64,000 nt of DNA. Origin: Rheinheimera faecalis. GTDB lineage: Bacteria > Pseudomonadota > Gammaproteobacteria > Enterobacterales > Alteromonadaceae. The notes beneath the pieces are model-generated. The model saw nothing but the letters and a program-made list of their open reading frames with translations, had not been told where the DNA came from and made no database searches. The position numbers and the translations under genes were made by a program. The stretch is from NCBI RefSeq assembly GCF_021290965.1, contig NZ_JAJOYT010000008.1:62001-126000 (forward strand), in the 5' to 3' direction. This document shows positions 1-9,058 of the stretch, piece by piece (the stretch's first letter is position 1; every line of letters starts with the position of its first letter).

Positions 1-306
1 GCTTTTCCGGGTGGCTCTATCACAGGAGCACCTAAAGTACGGGCTATGCAGATTATTGCGGAATTAGAACCCAACAGCCGCTCTGTCTATTGTGGCGCTG
101 TAGGTTATATCAATAGCAGCGGCGATATGGATACCAATATTGCTATCCGTACTTTGGTGATGGCGCAAAGCAAAGCCTTTTGTTGGGCTGGTGGTGGCAT
201 AGTGGCTGATTCAGAAGTGAATGCTGAATACGAAGAAACCTTTCATAAGGTGAATAAAATTTTACCTTTGCTGGGTCAGGTAAAACCTTCTGCAGCAACG
301 GAATAA
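1..306 (+). CDS. pabB: Aminodeoxychorismate synthase component I, C-terminal part
   Basis: The 3' end of a chorismate-binding enzyme, cut by the window edge. With PabA glutamine amidotransferase it aminates chorismate to 4-amino-4-deoxychorismate for folate synthesis. Reading frame 1 is open from base 1 and starts inside the hallmark FPGGSITGAPK motif of the PabB/TrpE family, followed by AMQIIAELE, the SVYCGAVGYI segment and a conserved NIAIRT stretch. The C terminus has the AGGGIVADS loop with a following acidic helix, as in PabB. The nudL gene begins 4 bases after the stop, so the two are probably co-transcribed. PabB rather than TrpE is supported by the pabB-nudL-sdaA order known from enterobacteria. 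Confidence 0.93.
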   Translation, partial: AFPGGSITGAPKVRAMQIIAELEPNSRSVYCGAVGYINSSGDMDTNIAIRTLVMAQSKAFCWAGGGIVADSEVNAEYEETFHKVNKILPLLGQVKPSAATE

Positions 307-310
307 CAGC

Positions 311-874
311 ATGAACCGACAGCAGTTTTTACAACGCTTTTTTCTCCAGCCAGCCAGGCACTCTGTGTTATTGCAAATGGAGAAAAGTAAAGCTGCTGCA
401 GTATTATTAGTCATGCGGGAACACCAGGGTGAATTGCAATTACTGCTGACAAAACGCAGCTCTGATTTACGCCATCATCCGGGCCAAATCAGTTTCCCCG
501 GCGGCAAAATTGAAGCCGATGAGCAAAGCCAGCAAGCGGCTTTGCGTGAAACCCACGAAGAAACCGGTATAGCACCAGAGCAGCTACAACTGATTGGACA
601 GTTGCCGAGTTACGCCACAGGCACAGGCTTTTTAATTCAGCCCTGGATTGCGTTTCTAACCGAAGAAGTTGAACTTCTATTGCAGACCTCTGAAGTAGAG
701 TCGGCCTTTTGGTTGCCTTTGTCTTTTGTATTTGATCCACAAAATACCCACAGCGAACACTTTGCCATGCATGGCCAGTCGCATCTGGTGCACTTTATGC
801 CCTATGGCCCTCATCTGATTTGGGGGGCGACAGCGGCTATCCTCTATTCGCTCAAACAGCAGCTACATTATTAA
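311..874 (+). CDS. nudL: CoA pyrophosphatase, Nudix hydrolase
   Basis: A 187-residue Nudix hydrolase of the NudL (YeaB) family, which hydrolyses coenzyme A and derivatives to phosphopantetheine and 3',5'-ADP; E. coli NudL has 192 residues. The Nudix box is complete at about residues 64-86: GGKIEADE followed by RETHEETGI, giving the G-x5-E-x7-RE-x2-EE-x-G pattern that binds the metal. Upstream is LLLTKRSSDLRHHPGQISFP, typical of the NudL subgroup. It follows pabB by 4 bases and precedes sdaA, the same order as in E. coli. The stop codon lies in the left arm of a 13-bp inverted repeat (870-980). Confidence 0.93.
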   Translation: MNRQQFLQRFFLQPARHSVLLQMEKSKAAAVLLVMREHQGELQLLLTKRSSDLRHHPGQISFPGGKIEADEQSQQAALRETHEETGIAPEQLQLIGQLPSYATGTGFLIQPWIAFLTEEVELLLQTSEVESAFWLPLSFVFDPQNTHSEHFAMHGQSHLVHFMPYGPHLIWGATAAILYSLKQQLHY

Positions 875-980
875 TTTCGTAAGGGCCTGCCCGTCTTGCT
901 GTAATCAATTCGGCACACTACCGCTTACACATCTGCTGTAATAAGCACCGACCAGTTACCAGGTGAGTTACGAAATTAAT
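870..980. repeat. 111-bp element bounded by 13-bp inverted repeats
   Basis: ATTAATTTCGTAA at 870-882 is matched exactly, in inverted orientation, by TTACGAAATTAAT at 968-980. A CCTG/CAGG pair just inside the arms extends the symmetry imperfectly. The left arm overlaps the last codons of nudL and the right arm lies just before sdaA. It may be a small non-autonomous palindromic element, or simply a long-range hairpin. I see no clear target-site duplication at its flanks. Confidence 0.45.
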
Positions 981-1031
981 TCGCTTCCGTTAGAATGGCG
1001 CCCAATTCTTATAACTAAAAGCAGAATCCGA

Positions 1032-2411
1032 ATGATTATTAGCGCTTTTGATATGTTCAGCATTGGTATTGGCCCATCCAGTTCTCACACCGTAGGCCCT
1101 ATGCGTGCTGCCAAAAAATTCTGTGAAAACCTGCAAGCCATGGGCTTGTTTGATCAAGTCACCAGTGTTAAAGCTGAACTCTTTGGTTCTTTAGGCCAAA
1201 CCGGTATTGGTCACGGCACAGGTAAAGCGGTGATTTTAGGTTTGTCCGGTTTTTTACCGGAAAACATTAACCCTGATGCCATACCTGCTTTATTAAAAAC
1301 TGTAGATGAAACCCAGCAGATACAGCTGGATCAACAACGTTCTGTGGCTTTCCCGCGGGAAGGCGCTATTGTATTTCACCGTCGCAAAACTTTAAAAGAG
1401 CATTCCAACGGCATGGAGCTGATAGCTTTCGCTGGCCATGAAGTGCTGTTCAGCGAAATTTATTTTTCGATAGGCGGCGGTTTTATCGTTAAAGCAGAAG
1501 ACTTTGCCAAAGAAAAAGAAGCCGCCAGTCAGTTTGCCGCAGACAATCCGCCGCCTTTCCCTTTTGAAAGTGGCGCAGAGCTGATGAAGCTATGTAAAGA
1601 AAACGGTTTATCCATTGCAGGCTTGATGATGGAAAACGAAAAGGTCCTTCGCAACGAACAACAAATTCAGGACGAGCTGGGTAAAATCTGGTCAACCATG
1701 TACGACTGTGTACAACGTGGTATTCGCACTGAAGGCATTTTACCTGGTGGCTTAAAAGTAAAACGCCGTGCCCCTGCTCTGCATAAAAGGTTAATGGCGG
1801 AAAAAAGCTCAGACCCATTGCAAGTAATGGACTGGGTGAATTTATTTGCTTTGGCGGTCAATGAAGAAAACGCCGCAGGTGGCCGGGTAGTCACAGCCCC
1901 AACTAACGGTGCTGCCGGTATTATTCCTGCGGTCTTGATGTATTACGACAAATATATTCAGCCTGTCACACCGGATATCTACTGCCGTTATCTGTTAACA
2001 GCAGCAGCTATTGGTATTTTGTATAAAAAGAATGCCTCTATCTCAGGTGCTGAAGTGGGTTGTCAGGGTGAAGTGGGTGTGGCTTGCTCTATGGCTGCAG
2101 GTGCGTTAACCGAGATTTTAGGTGGTTCTGTTGATCACGTAGAAAACGCTGCCGAAATTGGTATGGAGCATAACTTAGGTTTAACTTGTGACCCTGTAGG
2201 TGGTTTAGTTCAGGTACCTTGTATCGAACGTAACGCTATGGGTTCTATAAAAGCCATCAACGCATCACGTTTAGCTTTGCGTGGTACAGGCGAGCACAAA
2301 GTATCTCTGGATAAAGTGATTAAAACCATGTGGGATACAGGCCGTGATATGCAAAGTAAATACAAAGAAACGTCGCGTGGTGGGTTGGCAGTCAACATCA
2401 TCGAATGTTAA
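1032..2411 (+). CDS. sdaA: L-serine dehydratase (L-serine ammonia-lyase), Fe-S type
   Basis: Deaminates L-serine to pyruvate and ammonia with a [4Fe-4S] cluster. The protein starts [20 protein letters not shown], nearly matching the E. coli SdaA N terminus, so I place the start at the ATG at 1032 (459 residues; E. coli has 454). An in-frame GTG at 963 would add 23 residues with no family similarity, inside an inverted repeat. The beta domain (about 1-160) is followed by the catalytic alpha domain, with conserved cysteines in [13 protein letters not shown] and [18 protein letters not shown] expected to hold the cluster. Follows nudL after a 157-base gap and is convergent with the RND operon. 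Confidence 0.95.
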   Translation: MIISAFDMFSIGIGPSSSHTVGPMRAAKKFCENLQAMGLFDQVTSVKAELFGSLGQTGIGHGTGKAVILGLSGFLPENINPDAIPALLKTVDETQQIQLDQQRSVAFPREGAIVFHRRKTLKEHSNGMELIAFAGHEVLFSEIYFSIGGGFIVKAEDFAKEKEAASQFAADNPPPFPFESGAELMKLCKENGLSIAGLMMENEKVLRNEQQIQDELGKIWSTMYDCVQRGIRTEGILPGGLKVKRRAPALHKRLMAEKSSDPLQVMDWVNLFALAVNEENAAGGRVVTAPTNGAAGIIPAVLMYYDKYIQPVTPDIYCRYLLTAAAIGILYKKNASISGAEVGCQGEVGVACSMAAGALTEILGGSVDHVENAAEIGMEHNLGLTCDPVGGLVQVPCIERNAMGSIKAINASRLALRGTGEHKVSLDKVIKTMWDTGRDMQSKYKETSRGGLAVNIIEC

Positions 2412-2414
2412 GTC

Positions 2415-2573
2415 CCCTGCGTTCTTGAAGCCGCAGCGTTGTTGGCTGCGCTACTTGCCCCAGTCACATAGGACTACTATGTTCCTGGGGTCTCGCTCAC
2501 TTGCCGCCTCGCTGCAACATCAATTACTTTGGGGATTACCCTGCGTTCTTGAAGCCGCAGCTTTGTTGGCTGC
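2415..2573 (+). repeat. Dispersed intergenic repeat, two direct copies around a hairpin
   Basis: A 35-bp unit with core CTTGAAGCCGCAGC occurs at 2415-2449 and again at 2539-2573 with one mismatch. Between them lies a hairpin with arms at 2458-2471 and 2477-2490 (CCCCAGTCACATAG against CTATGTTCCTGGGG). A related unit lies in the opposite orientation at 63051-63084, so this is a genome-dispersed family, not a local duplication. It sits in the convergent gap between sdaA and the RND pump. Confidence 0.8.
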
Positions 2574-2582
2574 ATTGCCCAT

Positions 2583-2610
2583 AAAAAAACCGCCTTTCGG
2601 CGGTTTTTTT
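2583..2610. terminator. Bidirectional intrinsic terminator
   Basis: CCGCC-TTTC-GGCGG stem (2590-2603) flanked by a run of seven A on the left and seven T on the right, so it can work on both strands. It serves sdaA (plus) and the RND operon (minus). Confidence 0.88.
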
Positions 2611-2622
2611 GTCTGAGTCATA

Positions 2623-5600
2623 TCATTTCTGCAGCGGCAACTCATCCACCGGATAAGTGGTTTCTTCAGGCATGTTGCTTTTGAATAAAGCTAAAAAGTC
2701 ATCCAAAATCACATACAAAGCTGGTATTAAAATCAAGGTGATCACTGTTGCAAACAAAATACCGTACGCCAGTGAAACCGCCATAGGTACTACAATTTGC
2801 GCTTGTAAGCTTTTTTCCAGCACTATGGGCGCCAGACCTAAAAATGTCGTCAGAGAAGTGAGCATGATTGGACGGAATCGTCTGGTACCAGCCCCAACTA
2901 CCGCCTCTTTTAACGGTATGCCGTTGCGACGGGATTCATTAACAAAATCCACCATGACCAGCGAGTCGTTCACCACCACACCAGCCAAAGCAATAAGCCC
3001 AAACAAAGACATAATGCTGACACTCAGCCCCAGCAACATATGACCTAAGATGGCGCCGATTAAACCAAAAGGGATCACCGACATAATGATCAGGGGTTGA
3101 CTGTAGGACTTCAGTGGTATCGCCAGCAGCGCATAAATCACAAATAACGCCAGCAAGAAACCCAAAGCCAGATCCGTCATCGCATCGGCTTCTTCCAGAC
3201 TTGCACCTTCCAATGCGGTTTCAATACCGTATTTTTCCGCAAGTTTCGGCAGCACTTTTTCCTGCAGCTCTTTGGTGATTTTCATCGGCTCAGCCAAAGC
3301 TTTATCTACTGAAGCACTGATAGTGACAGAACGCTCACCATCAACCCTGTTGATTGCAGAATAACTTGGCTGTGCTTTGTATTCAGCTACCTGAGAGAAT
3401 GGAACTTCGGCGCCTGTCGCAGTGCGGATTTTCATATTCTCCAGATTGCCCACTGAGCGACGTTCTTCCTTGGGATAACGCACCATCACTTTGACTTCTT
3501 CGCCGTCACGCTGGATACGCTGTGCTTCCGCGCCATAGAAACCATGACGCACCTGGGTGGCTAAATCAGACAAAGTAATGCCTAAGGCTTCTGCCTGAGG
3601 TTTGATTTTCAGTACTATTTCGTCGTTACCGCCGCTAATGCTGTCTTCGATATCATAGACGCCCTGGTACGCAACCATAGCGGCTTTCAACTCTTCTGTG
3701 GCTAAACGCAGCTGATCCAGCTCTTTGCTTTTGAGCTGGAATGAGATATCACCGCCACCTCCACCGCTGGTCGAGGAAAAAATTTGCAGTGTTTTTACGC
3801 CAGCGATTTCTGGTATTTGCTCTCGCCACAAACGTACAAATTCATTGGCATCTATAGTACGACCTTCGCTTTTCTCCAGTTCAATCACCAACTCGCCTCT
3901 GGTGTCTGATTCGGTAAAAGTTAAGCGATGCTTCACCAGACCGTCTTCACCTTTAGCCACAATCTGTTCATTGGTTTTGACTAAAGCCGCCTCCAGTTGT
4001 TGCATCGCCTGCACTGTCGCTTTACCGGATGAACCTTCCATCATGGTCAAATTGGCGTTGATAAAGTCGCTTGGAATATTTGGGAAAAATACCCAGCGCA
4101 CATGACCGCCAGCCATTAAACCTATCATCAACACCATCATGGCAAAAAAACTGGTCGCTGTGATGTAGCGGTATTCAATGCACCATTCAACAGCACGCTG
4201 ATAACGGCCAAAGACAAAACGATCCGTGGCACCTGACACTTTAAGACGGACAAATTTTAAGCCATTGCTACAGGCTCGTCCCATGCCGTAAAACAGGCCT
4301 TTACGCTGTTGGTCCCAAGGTTTGCTGTCCATCGCTATTAAATGCGCAGGCAAAATAAACTTGGATTCGACCATAGAAAAAATCAAACATAAAATGACCA
4401 CCCAGGCAATAGACTCCCAGATAGGCCCTTGTGGTCCACCCACCATCAACATAGGAATAAAGGCGGCAATAGTGGTCATTACACCAAAAGTGGCCGGCAT
4501 AGCAACACGCTGCGCACCACGGATCACAGTTTCAGCCGACTTACCGTACTTCTCAATTTCGGTGTAGGCGCTCTCCCCTATGATGATGGCGTCATCGACC
4601 AGTATGCCCAGCACCAGAATAAAACCAAACAGACTGATCATATTGATCGAGACATCAAACATAGCCAGTGGCATTAAAGCTATGGTGCCAAGGAAACAGA
4701 CAGGAATCCCCACCATCACCCAAAAGGCGACACGGAATTCCAGGAACAAGGTCAAACTGATAAGCACCAGCAAGGCGCCCATCAACATATTGTCTGTCAT
4801 CAGATCCAGACGGCCCTGCAGGTAATAACTGGAATCGCCCCAATAATCTATGTTCATGCTGTCTGGTAAGTCAGTCTTTTTCTTTACGACATAATCTTTC
4901 ACCACAGCAGCAATTTTTAAGGTGTTGTCTTCACCCACAGCATCTACTTTAATCGACACGGAAGGTTTGCCGTTAAAGGTAGAGTAAGACTCCATCTCAA
5001 CAAAACCGTCTTTGATTGTGGCAATGTCGCCCAATAATAAACGGGTGCCGTCTGCTCTGTTGATCAGCACTATGTCGGCGAAATCCTGCTGACGGTAGGC
5101 CTGACCTTTGGCACGCAACAGAATATTACCGTTGTCGGCTTTAATAGAACCGCCCGGTAAATCCACTGAACTGCCACGAACTGCAGCTACCATTTGATCA
5201 AAGGTTAAGCCGTATTCACGCAGTTTATGCTCAGACACTTCTATCGAAACTTCGTAGTCTAAAGCACCCACTACTTCCACTTTACTGACGCCGGGCAGCT
5301 TTTTCAGTTCATCCCTTACGTCTTTAGCAAACTCTTTTAAACCACGTTGGTCGGTATCGCCATACACAGATAACCAGAGCACATTACTTTGGAATTTAGT
5401 GTTGTACACAACAGGACGTTCAGTTTGTTCCGGGAAAGATGAGATGGAATCCACCTGCATCTTAATTTCATTCATCACTTCCTGAATATCATAGCCAGAC
5501 TGAATTTCCACATTGACAGTGGCTAAGCCTTCAACGGCGTTAGAGCGAATTTTTTTGATGCCGTTCAGGCTTCGCAGTGATTCTTCAATTTTGTCGACTA

Positions 5601-5811
5601 TCCCCTCTTCGACTTCCTGCGGCGCAGCGCCTAAATAAGCGACCCGAATGGTCACTTGTTCCAATTGGATTTCAGGGAAAGTTTGTTTTTTGATAGTAAA
5701 CACACTGGCGATACCAGCCAGCAGTAAAATGACCATCAGTAAGTTAGATGCCACGCTGTTGCGGGCAAACCAGGCTAACCAGCCTTTATGGGTTTGATCC
5801 AACGGCTGCAT
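2623..5811 (-). CDS. RND efflux pump, inner-membrane transporter (AcrB/HAE1-like)
   Basis: A 1062-residue proton-driven RND transporter of the inner membrane, expected to work as a trimer with the adjacent membrane-fusion protein and an outer-membrane channel. A first transmembrane helix (about 17-37) is followed by a large periplasmic porter domain, the TM2-6 block with GILVDDAIIIGE in TM4 (paired Asp near residue 404, the proton relay), a second periplasmic loop and a TM8-12 block (GLIALAGVVVNDSLVMVDF). Length and the two-fold repeat fit the family. Its ATG overlaps the fusion-protein stop by one base, so translation is probably coupled. No TolC-like gene is nearby. The substrate cannot be told from sequence. 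Confidence 0.93.
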   Translation of the reverse strand: MQPLDQTHKGWLAWFARNSVASNLLMVILLLAGIASVFTIKKQTFPEIQLEQVTIRVAYLGAAPQEVEEGIVDKIEESLRSLNGIKKIRSNAVEGLATVNVEIQSGYDIQEVMNEIKMQVDSISSFPEQTERPVVYNTKFQSNVLWLSVYGDTDQRGLKEFAKDVRDELKKLPGVSKVEVVGALDYEVSIEVSEHKLREYGLTFDQMVAAVRGSSVDLPGGSIKADNGNILLRAKGQAYRQQDFADIVLINRADGTRLLLGDIATIKDGFVEMESYSTFNGKPSVSIKVDAVGEDNTLKIAAVVKDYVVKKKTDLPDSMNIDYWGDSSYYLQGRLDLMTDNMLMGALLVLISLTLFLEFRVAFWVMVGIPVCFLGTIALMPLAMFDVSINMISLFGFILVLGILVDDAIIIGESAYTEIEKYGKSAETVIRGAQRVAMPATFGVMTTIAAFIPMLMVGGPQGPIWESIAWVVILCLIFSMVESKFILPAHLIAMDSKPWDQQRKGLFYGMGRACSNGLKFVRLKVSGATDRFVFGRYQRAVEWCIEYRYITATSFFAMMVLMIGLMAGGHVRWVFFPNIPSDFINANLTMMEGSSGKATVQAMQQLEAALVKTNEQIVAKGEDGLVKHRLTFTESDTRGELVIELEKSEGRTIDANEFVRLWREQIPEIAGVKTLQIFSSTSGGGGGDISFQLKSKELDQLRLATEELKAAMVAYQGVYDIEDSISGGNDEIVLKIKPQAEALGITLSDLATQVRHGFYGAEAQRIQRDGEEVKVMVRYPKEERRSVGNLENMKIRTATGAEVPFSQVAEYKAQPSYSAINRVDGERSVTISASVDKALAEPMKITKELQEKVLPKLAEKYGIETALEGASLEEADAMTDLALGFLLALFVIYALLAIPLKSYSQPLIIMSVIPFGLIGAILGHMLLGLSVSIMSLFGLIALAGVVVNDSLVMVDFVNESRRNGIPLKEAVVGAGTRRFRPIMLTSLTTFLGLAPIVLEKSLQAQIVVPMAVSLAYGILFATVITLILIPALYVILDDFLALFKSNMPEETTYPVDELPLQK

Positions 5812-7031
5812 CAGCGTTTCTCTCCGGATTCAGTAGCGGCTATGGCAGATTTTTCCTTTTCGGCGTCATCGACCACAGTATCAGCTGCTGTGCGCAGCGC
5901 CATTCCTTCCAATGGATTTGCGATGGCAGTTAATACCAGCTGCTCACCCGAATCTAAACCTGCGCTGATGTAGGCATACTCTTCATCCATGCGTTGTACT
6001 GTGACAGAACGGATATGCAGCTTATTATCCTTACTGATCGTCAGTACTTTTTGATCCGGTTTTAATAAATGCCGTTCAACCAACACCAGATTGTCAGCAT
6101 TTTTACCATCGATACGGGCTTTAACAAAACGTCCAAAACGCAGAGGCGCCTGACCGTCCGCTTTTAAACGATACGGGTCTTTAATTTCAGCCACCGCATA
6201 AATAACACGGTTTTCGTCATCCAGCATACCTTCGGTGCGCACCAGTCTGGCATTCCAATTCAGCTGCTGGCCTGCTACTTCGGCAGATAACAATACTTCG
6301 GGTTGCTGCTGCTCAGAGGGAGTTAAACCAGGCATATTTAAATAGCCTACATCGTTGTCCGACAATGGCAGTCGAACCTCCGCCACATCAGTGCCGTAAA
6401 TAGTACCTAAGTCAAAACCTCGACTAATAAACTGGCCTATATTGGCGTTTTTGACTTTGACTATGCCATCGTAAGGCGCACGTATTTCAGTCCGGATCAA
6501 ATTACGTCGGGCGTTTTCCAGTTCAGCTTCGGCAGAACGCACATTAGCCAGTTCTTGTGCCAGCTGAGGACGACGTAAACCCAGTTCAGGTGCCTTACCT
6601 GCACTAAATGAACTCCACTCTTCAGCAGCCACTTTGCCTCTGGCCTTTTCTTCCTCCAATAACGCCTGAGCACGAGCCAGATTTGCTTCAGACAGTTTTA
6701 CCGCTGTCAGGTAATCGTATTGCTCAACCTGGATCAGTAGGTCACCAGCGCGGAAAAAACCACCTTCAATAAAATTATCCGCTACTTTAACGATCACGCC
6801 GTTGACTTCAGAGGTCAGGCTGGTAATGACTTTAGGTTGCACTGAGCCCTGAGACCAGACCTGATACGTCAGGTTTTGTCTGTTGACAGGTTTGACTTCA
6901 ACATAGAGATTTTTTCGTTCTTCCTTTTTTTGCTCTGGTGGCTTTTTTCCCGCTACAAAAGCAGAAGCGAGAATGACTGCGCCCACCACAATCAATACCG
7001 GTACCCCTGCTTTAACCCATTTGCCTGCCAT
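5811..7031 (-). CDS. RND efflux membrane-fusion protein (periplasmic adaptor)
   Basis: Periplasmic adaptor of about 406 residues linking the RND transporter to an outer-membrane channel. The N terminus MAGKWVKAGVPVLIVVGAVI carries one membrane anchor or uncleaved signal. Then come a barrel-sandwich half (VKVADNFIEGGFFRAGDLLIQV), a helical hairpin (about 110-175, ANLARAQALLEEEKARG) and the second lipoyl half (IRAPYDGIVKVKNANIGQF). I chose the ATG at 7031 because it has AAGGA about 6 bases upstream; the frame stays open to 7166, but that extension is unrelated to the family. First gene of a two-gene operon with the transporter. Confidence 0.92.
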   Translation of the reverse strand: MAGKWVKAGVPVLIVVGAVILASAFVAGKKPPEQKKEERKNLYVEVKPVNRQNLTYQVWSQGSVQPKVITSLTSEVNGVIVKVADNFIEGGFFRAGDLLIQVEQYDYLTAVKLSEANLARAQALLEEEKARGKVAAEEWSSFSAGKAPELGLRRPQLAQELANVRSAEAELENARRNLIRTEIRAPYDGIVKVKNANIGQFISRGFDLGTIYGTDVAEVRLPLSDNDVGYLNMPGLTPSEQQQPEVLLSAEVAGQQLNWNARLVRTEGMLDDENRVIYAVAEIKDPYRLKADGQAPLRFGRFVKARIDGKNADNLVLVERHLLKPDQKVLTISKDNKLHIRSVTVQRMDEEYAYISAGLDSGEQLVLTAIANPLEGMALRTAADTVVDDAEKEKSAIAATESGEKR

Positions 7032-7463
7032 TTTTAGTCCTTTGGTCACAAATTTATCTGAAGCTATCTTACAGTTCGTTAGTATGTAACAGTATCCATA
7101 GTTGTTAGCTTTTTTATCTATGCAGTGTCTAATCCACCAACTGTTTTTTGTATTTTTTGGCTTCATTGCATGCCAAAGCCATAAGCCAAAGGCCTTACAG
7201 AAGATCGTCCACCTGTAAATAGTGGTCTATAAGACAGAGTTATGTGAAGTTCAGACATATTTAGTTACAACTTCTGCACTTACGCGATATGTAAATAGCT
7301 AATTCGTCTATATAAATTCCAGAAAGTTATTTTGGGGACTGCTGCTGCTTAGTTATGGTGGATAAGACCAAAGTCTGGTTGTTTTTTAGACACTTTATTG
7401 TCATCACAAAGCAATACACTGTAGTTTTATGTATACCCAAAGTAATTCAGGAAGGAAGCGGCT
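7032..7463. other. Intergenic region between divergent genes
   Basis: 432 bases between the efflux operon (minus) and the CBM48-like gene (plus), with no ORF I would defend. It must hold both promoters. An imperfect dyad at 7069-7089 (TTACA...TGTAA arms) lies 38 bases before the adaptor start and could be a regulator site; this is weak. The plus-strand gene has AGGAAGGA at 7450-7457 as its ribosome-binding site. Confidence 0.4.
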
Positions 7464-7772
7464 ATGAGTATTAGTAAACAGTATTTAAAAACCAAACCAG
7501 TATGCAAAGTGACTTTTACTTTTGCAGGTCATCAGTATCCTCAAGCCCAAAGTGTGGCTTTGGCAGGAGAATTTAATAACTGGGACCCACAAGCAGTTTT
7601 AATGAAAAAGACCAAAACGGGCGATTTCACTGCCAGCTTAAATCTGGATAAAGAAAAGCAGTATCAATTCAGATATGTGGTAGATGGCCAGACATGGCTC
7701 AATGATGATGAAGCGGATGCGTATGTGCCGACTCAGGTCAGCTACGACCAGAATTCAGTAGTCCAACTGTAA
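7464..7772 (+). CDS. Stand-alone isoamylase-type early-set / CBM48-like domain protein
   Basis: A 102-residue protein made of one immunoglobulin-like early-set domain related to CBM48 and AMPK-beta glycogen-binding modules. Visible hallmarks are VALAGEFNNWDP (residues 32-43) and YQFRYVVDGQTWLNDDEAD, the carbohydrate-contact strands of that fold. There is no catalytic domain and no signal peptide, so it is cytoplasmic and probably binds glycogen-like glucan or a partner protein. A strong AGGAAGGA ribosome-binding site precedes the ATG. No glycogen-metabolism gene is nearby. The family match is clear; the biological role is unknown. Confidence 0.85.
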   Translation: MSISKQYLKTKPVCKVTFTFAGHQYPQAQSVALAGEFNNWDPQAVLMKKTKTGDFTASLNLDKEKQYQFRYVVDGQTWLNDDEADAYVPTQVSYDQNSVVQL

Positions 7773-7781
7773 AAATAACCG

Positions 7782-7828
7782 GGGGTCAGTTCAGATTATT
7801 TGTCAGGTAAATAATCTGAACTGACCCC
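7782..7828. repeat. Perfect 20-bp palindrome with 7-base loop
   Basis: GGGGTCAGTTCAGATTATTT at 7782-7801 pairs perfectly with its reverse complement at 7809-7828 around the loop GTCAGGT. A T-run follows at 7830-7835. It lies between convergent genes and can terminate both. The GGGGTCAG...CTGACCCC form resembles palindromic elements that accompany REP-associated tyrosine transposases in many proteobacteria; that link is from memory, and no transposase is present here. Confidence 0.8.
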
Positions 7829-7837
7829 TGTTTTTAA

Positions 7838-8956
7838 TTAGCGTTTTTCCAGCACCAGACAACCTACTGAGTAGCCTGCACCAAAAGAGCATAAAATGGC
7901 TTTTTCGCCGGATTGAATGCCTTCTTTGTTTTTGTGAAATGCAATAACTGAACCTGCAGACGCCGTATTGGCATAGGTATCCAACACCAGTGGAGCCTCT
8001 TCAGGCAAAGGGTCACGACCTAAGATTTTCTTCGCAGCAAACAGGTTCATATTAATATTGGCCTGATGCAGCCATAAACGTTTTAAATCATCAGGCTCAA
8101 CAGCCAAACGCTGCATCTCATTTAAAATCACTTCCGCTACTATCGGCAGTAGTTCTTTAAATACCTTGCGGCCCTGCTGTTTGAAAAATGGCGCGTCCGG
8201 ATCAGTTTCCGGATGACAATGTTCGGTATAACCTACATCACAACGAATATTATTAGAAAACTCAGTTTTTAAACTCATGCCGAGAATACGATAAGCATTG
8301 TCGGAGGTAACAGTGTCTTCCGCTTCAATAATAGTGGCAGTACAGACATCGCCAAAAATAAAGTGGCTGTCGCGGCTGGTGTAATTGACTTGCGGCGACG
8401 CAAATTCAGGATTGACCACCAGCACCACTTTGGCCATACCACCACGAATGGCGTTGACTGCATTGCTGATGGCAAAAGTTGCAGATGAACAAGCCACGTT
8501 CATATCAAAAGCATAACCAGTAGCACCTAAAGCCTGTTGCAGCTCAATAGACAAAGCCGGATAAGGCCGCTGCATATTGGACGCAGCACAAATGATCAGA
8601 TCAATATCTGCCGCCGTTTTGCCAGCCTGAACCATAGCTTCCTGTGCGGCTACTATGGCCATCTCGACCATTTCAGGGTGTTCATCTTCGCCACGTTTCG
8701 GGAAAACAGGCATCATCACAGCAGGGTCTAAAATACCTTCTTTGTGCAGCACATGGCGAGATTTAATGCCTGAGGCTTTTTCAATAAACTCGCAGCTGGA
8801 ATACTCTAATGCGGCTAATTCACCGGCTTCAATGTCGGCAGCATATTGCTCGTTAAACAAATCGACATACTGATTAAAACTGGCCACTAACTCTTCGTTG
8901 GTGACAGTTTCGGTTGGTGTAAACAGGCCTGAGCCGCTGATCAGCACATTTTTCAT
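7838..8956 (-). CDS. Beta-ketoacyl-ACP synthase III family protein (FabH-like)
   Basis: A 372-residue thiolase-fold condensing enzyme of the FabH family. The catalytic triad is complete: Cys156 in NVACSSAT, His297 in LHQANINMN and Asn330 in YANTASAGS. It is longer than housekeeping FabH (about 317) because of extra sequence around residues 25-95 (FNQYVDLFNEQYAADIEAGE). This resembles the second FabH type of pseudomonads and alteromonads, reported to condense medium-chain acyl-CoA with malonyl-ACP and so link beta-oxidation products to synthesis. That role is inferred from family only. Monocistronic, with the palindrome 7782-7828 downstream. Confidence 0.85.
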   Translation of the reverse strand: MKNVLISGSGLFTPTETVTNEELVASFNQYVDLFNEQYAADIEAGELAALEYSSCEFIEKASGIKSRHVLHKEGILDPAVMMPVFPKRGEDEHPEMVEMAIVAAQEAMVQAGKTAADIDLIICAASNMQRPYPALSIELQQALGATGYAFDMNVACSSATFAISNAVNAIRGGMAKVVLVVNPEFASPQVNYTSRDSHFIFGDVCTATIIEAEDTVTSDNAYRILGMSLKTEFSNNIRCDVGYTEHCHPETDPDAPFFKQQGRKVFKELLPIVAEVILNEMQRLAVEPDDLKRLWLHQANINMNLFAAKKILGRDPLPEEAPLVLDTYANTASAGSVIAFHKNKEGIQSGEKAILCSFGAGYSVGCLVLEKR

Positions 8957-9058
8957 TCAGAATACCTTTGTCATAAGTGCAACTTCTTTTAATGAGTTGC
9001 TGAATTGGTCGCTATTCTAGCTTAATAACCCCAACGCCTGCCGAGATTTTTTGTCGGA

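Noticed and set aside
963-1031. Upstream GTG start for sdaA
   Set aside because: The added 23 residues have no counterpart in the family and lie partly in an inverted repeat; the ATG at 1032 matches the family start.
2344-2616. A 90-residue frame after sdaA
   Set aside because: It starts inside sdaA in another frame and then consists of the two repeat copies and the terminator.
3725-4105. Plus-strand frame opposite the RND transporter
   Set aside because: An antisense shadow of a strongly conserved gene; no start signals and no family resemblance.
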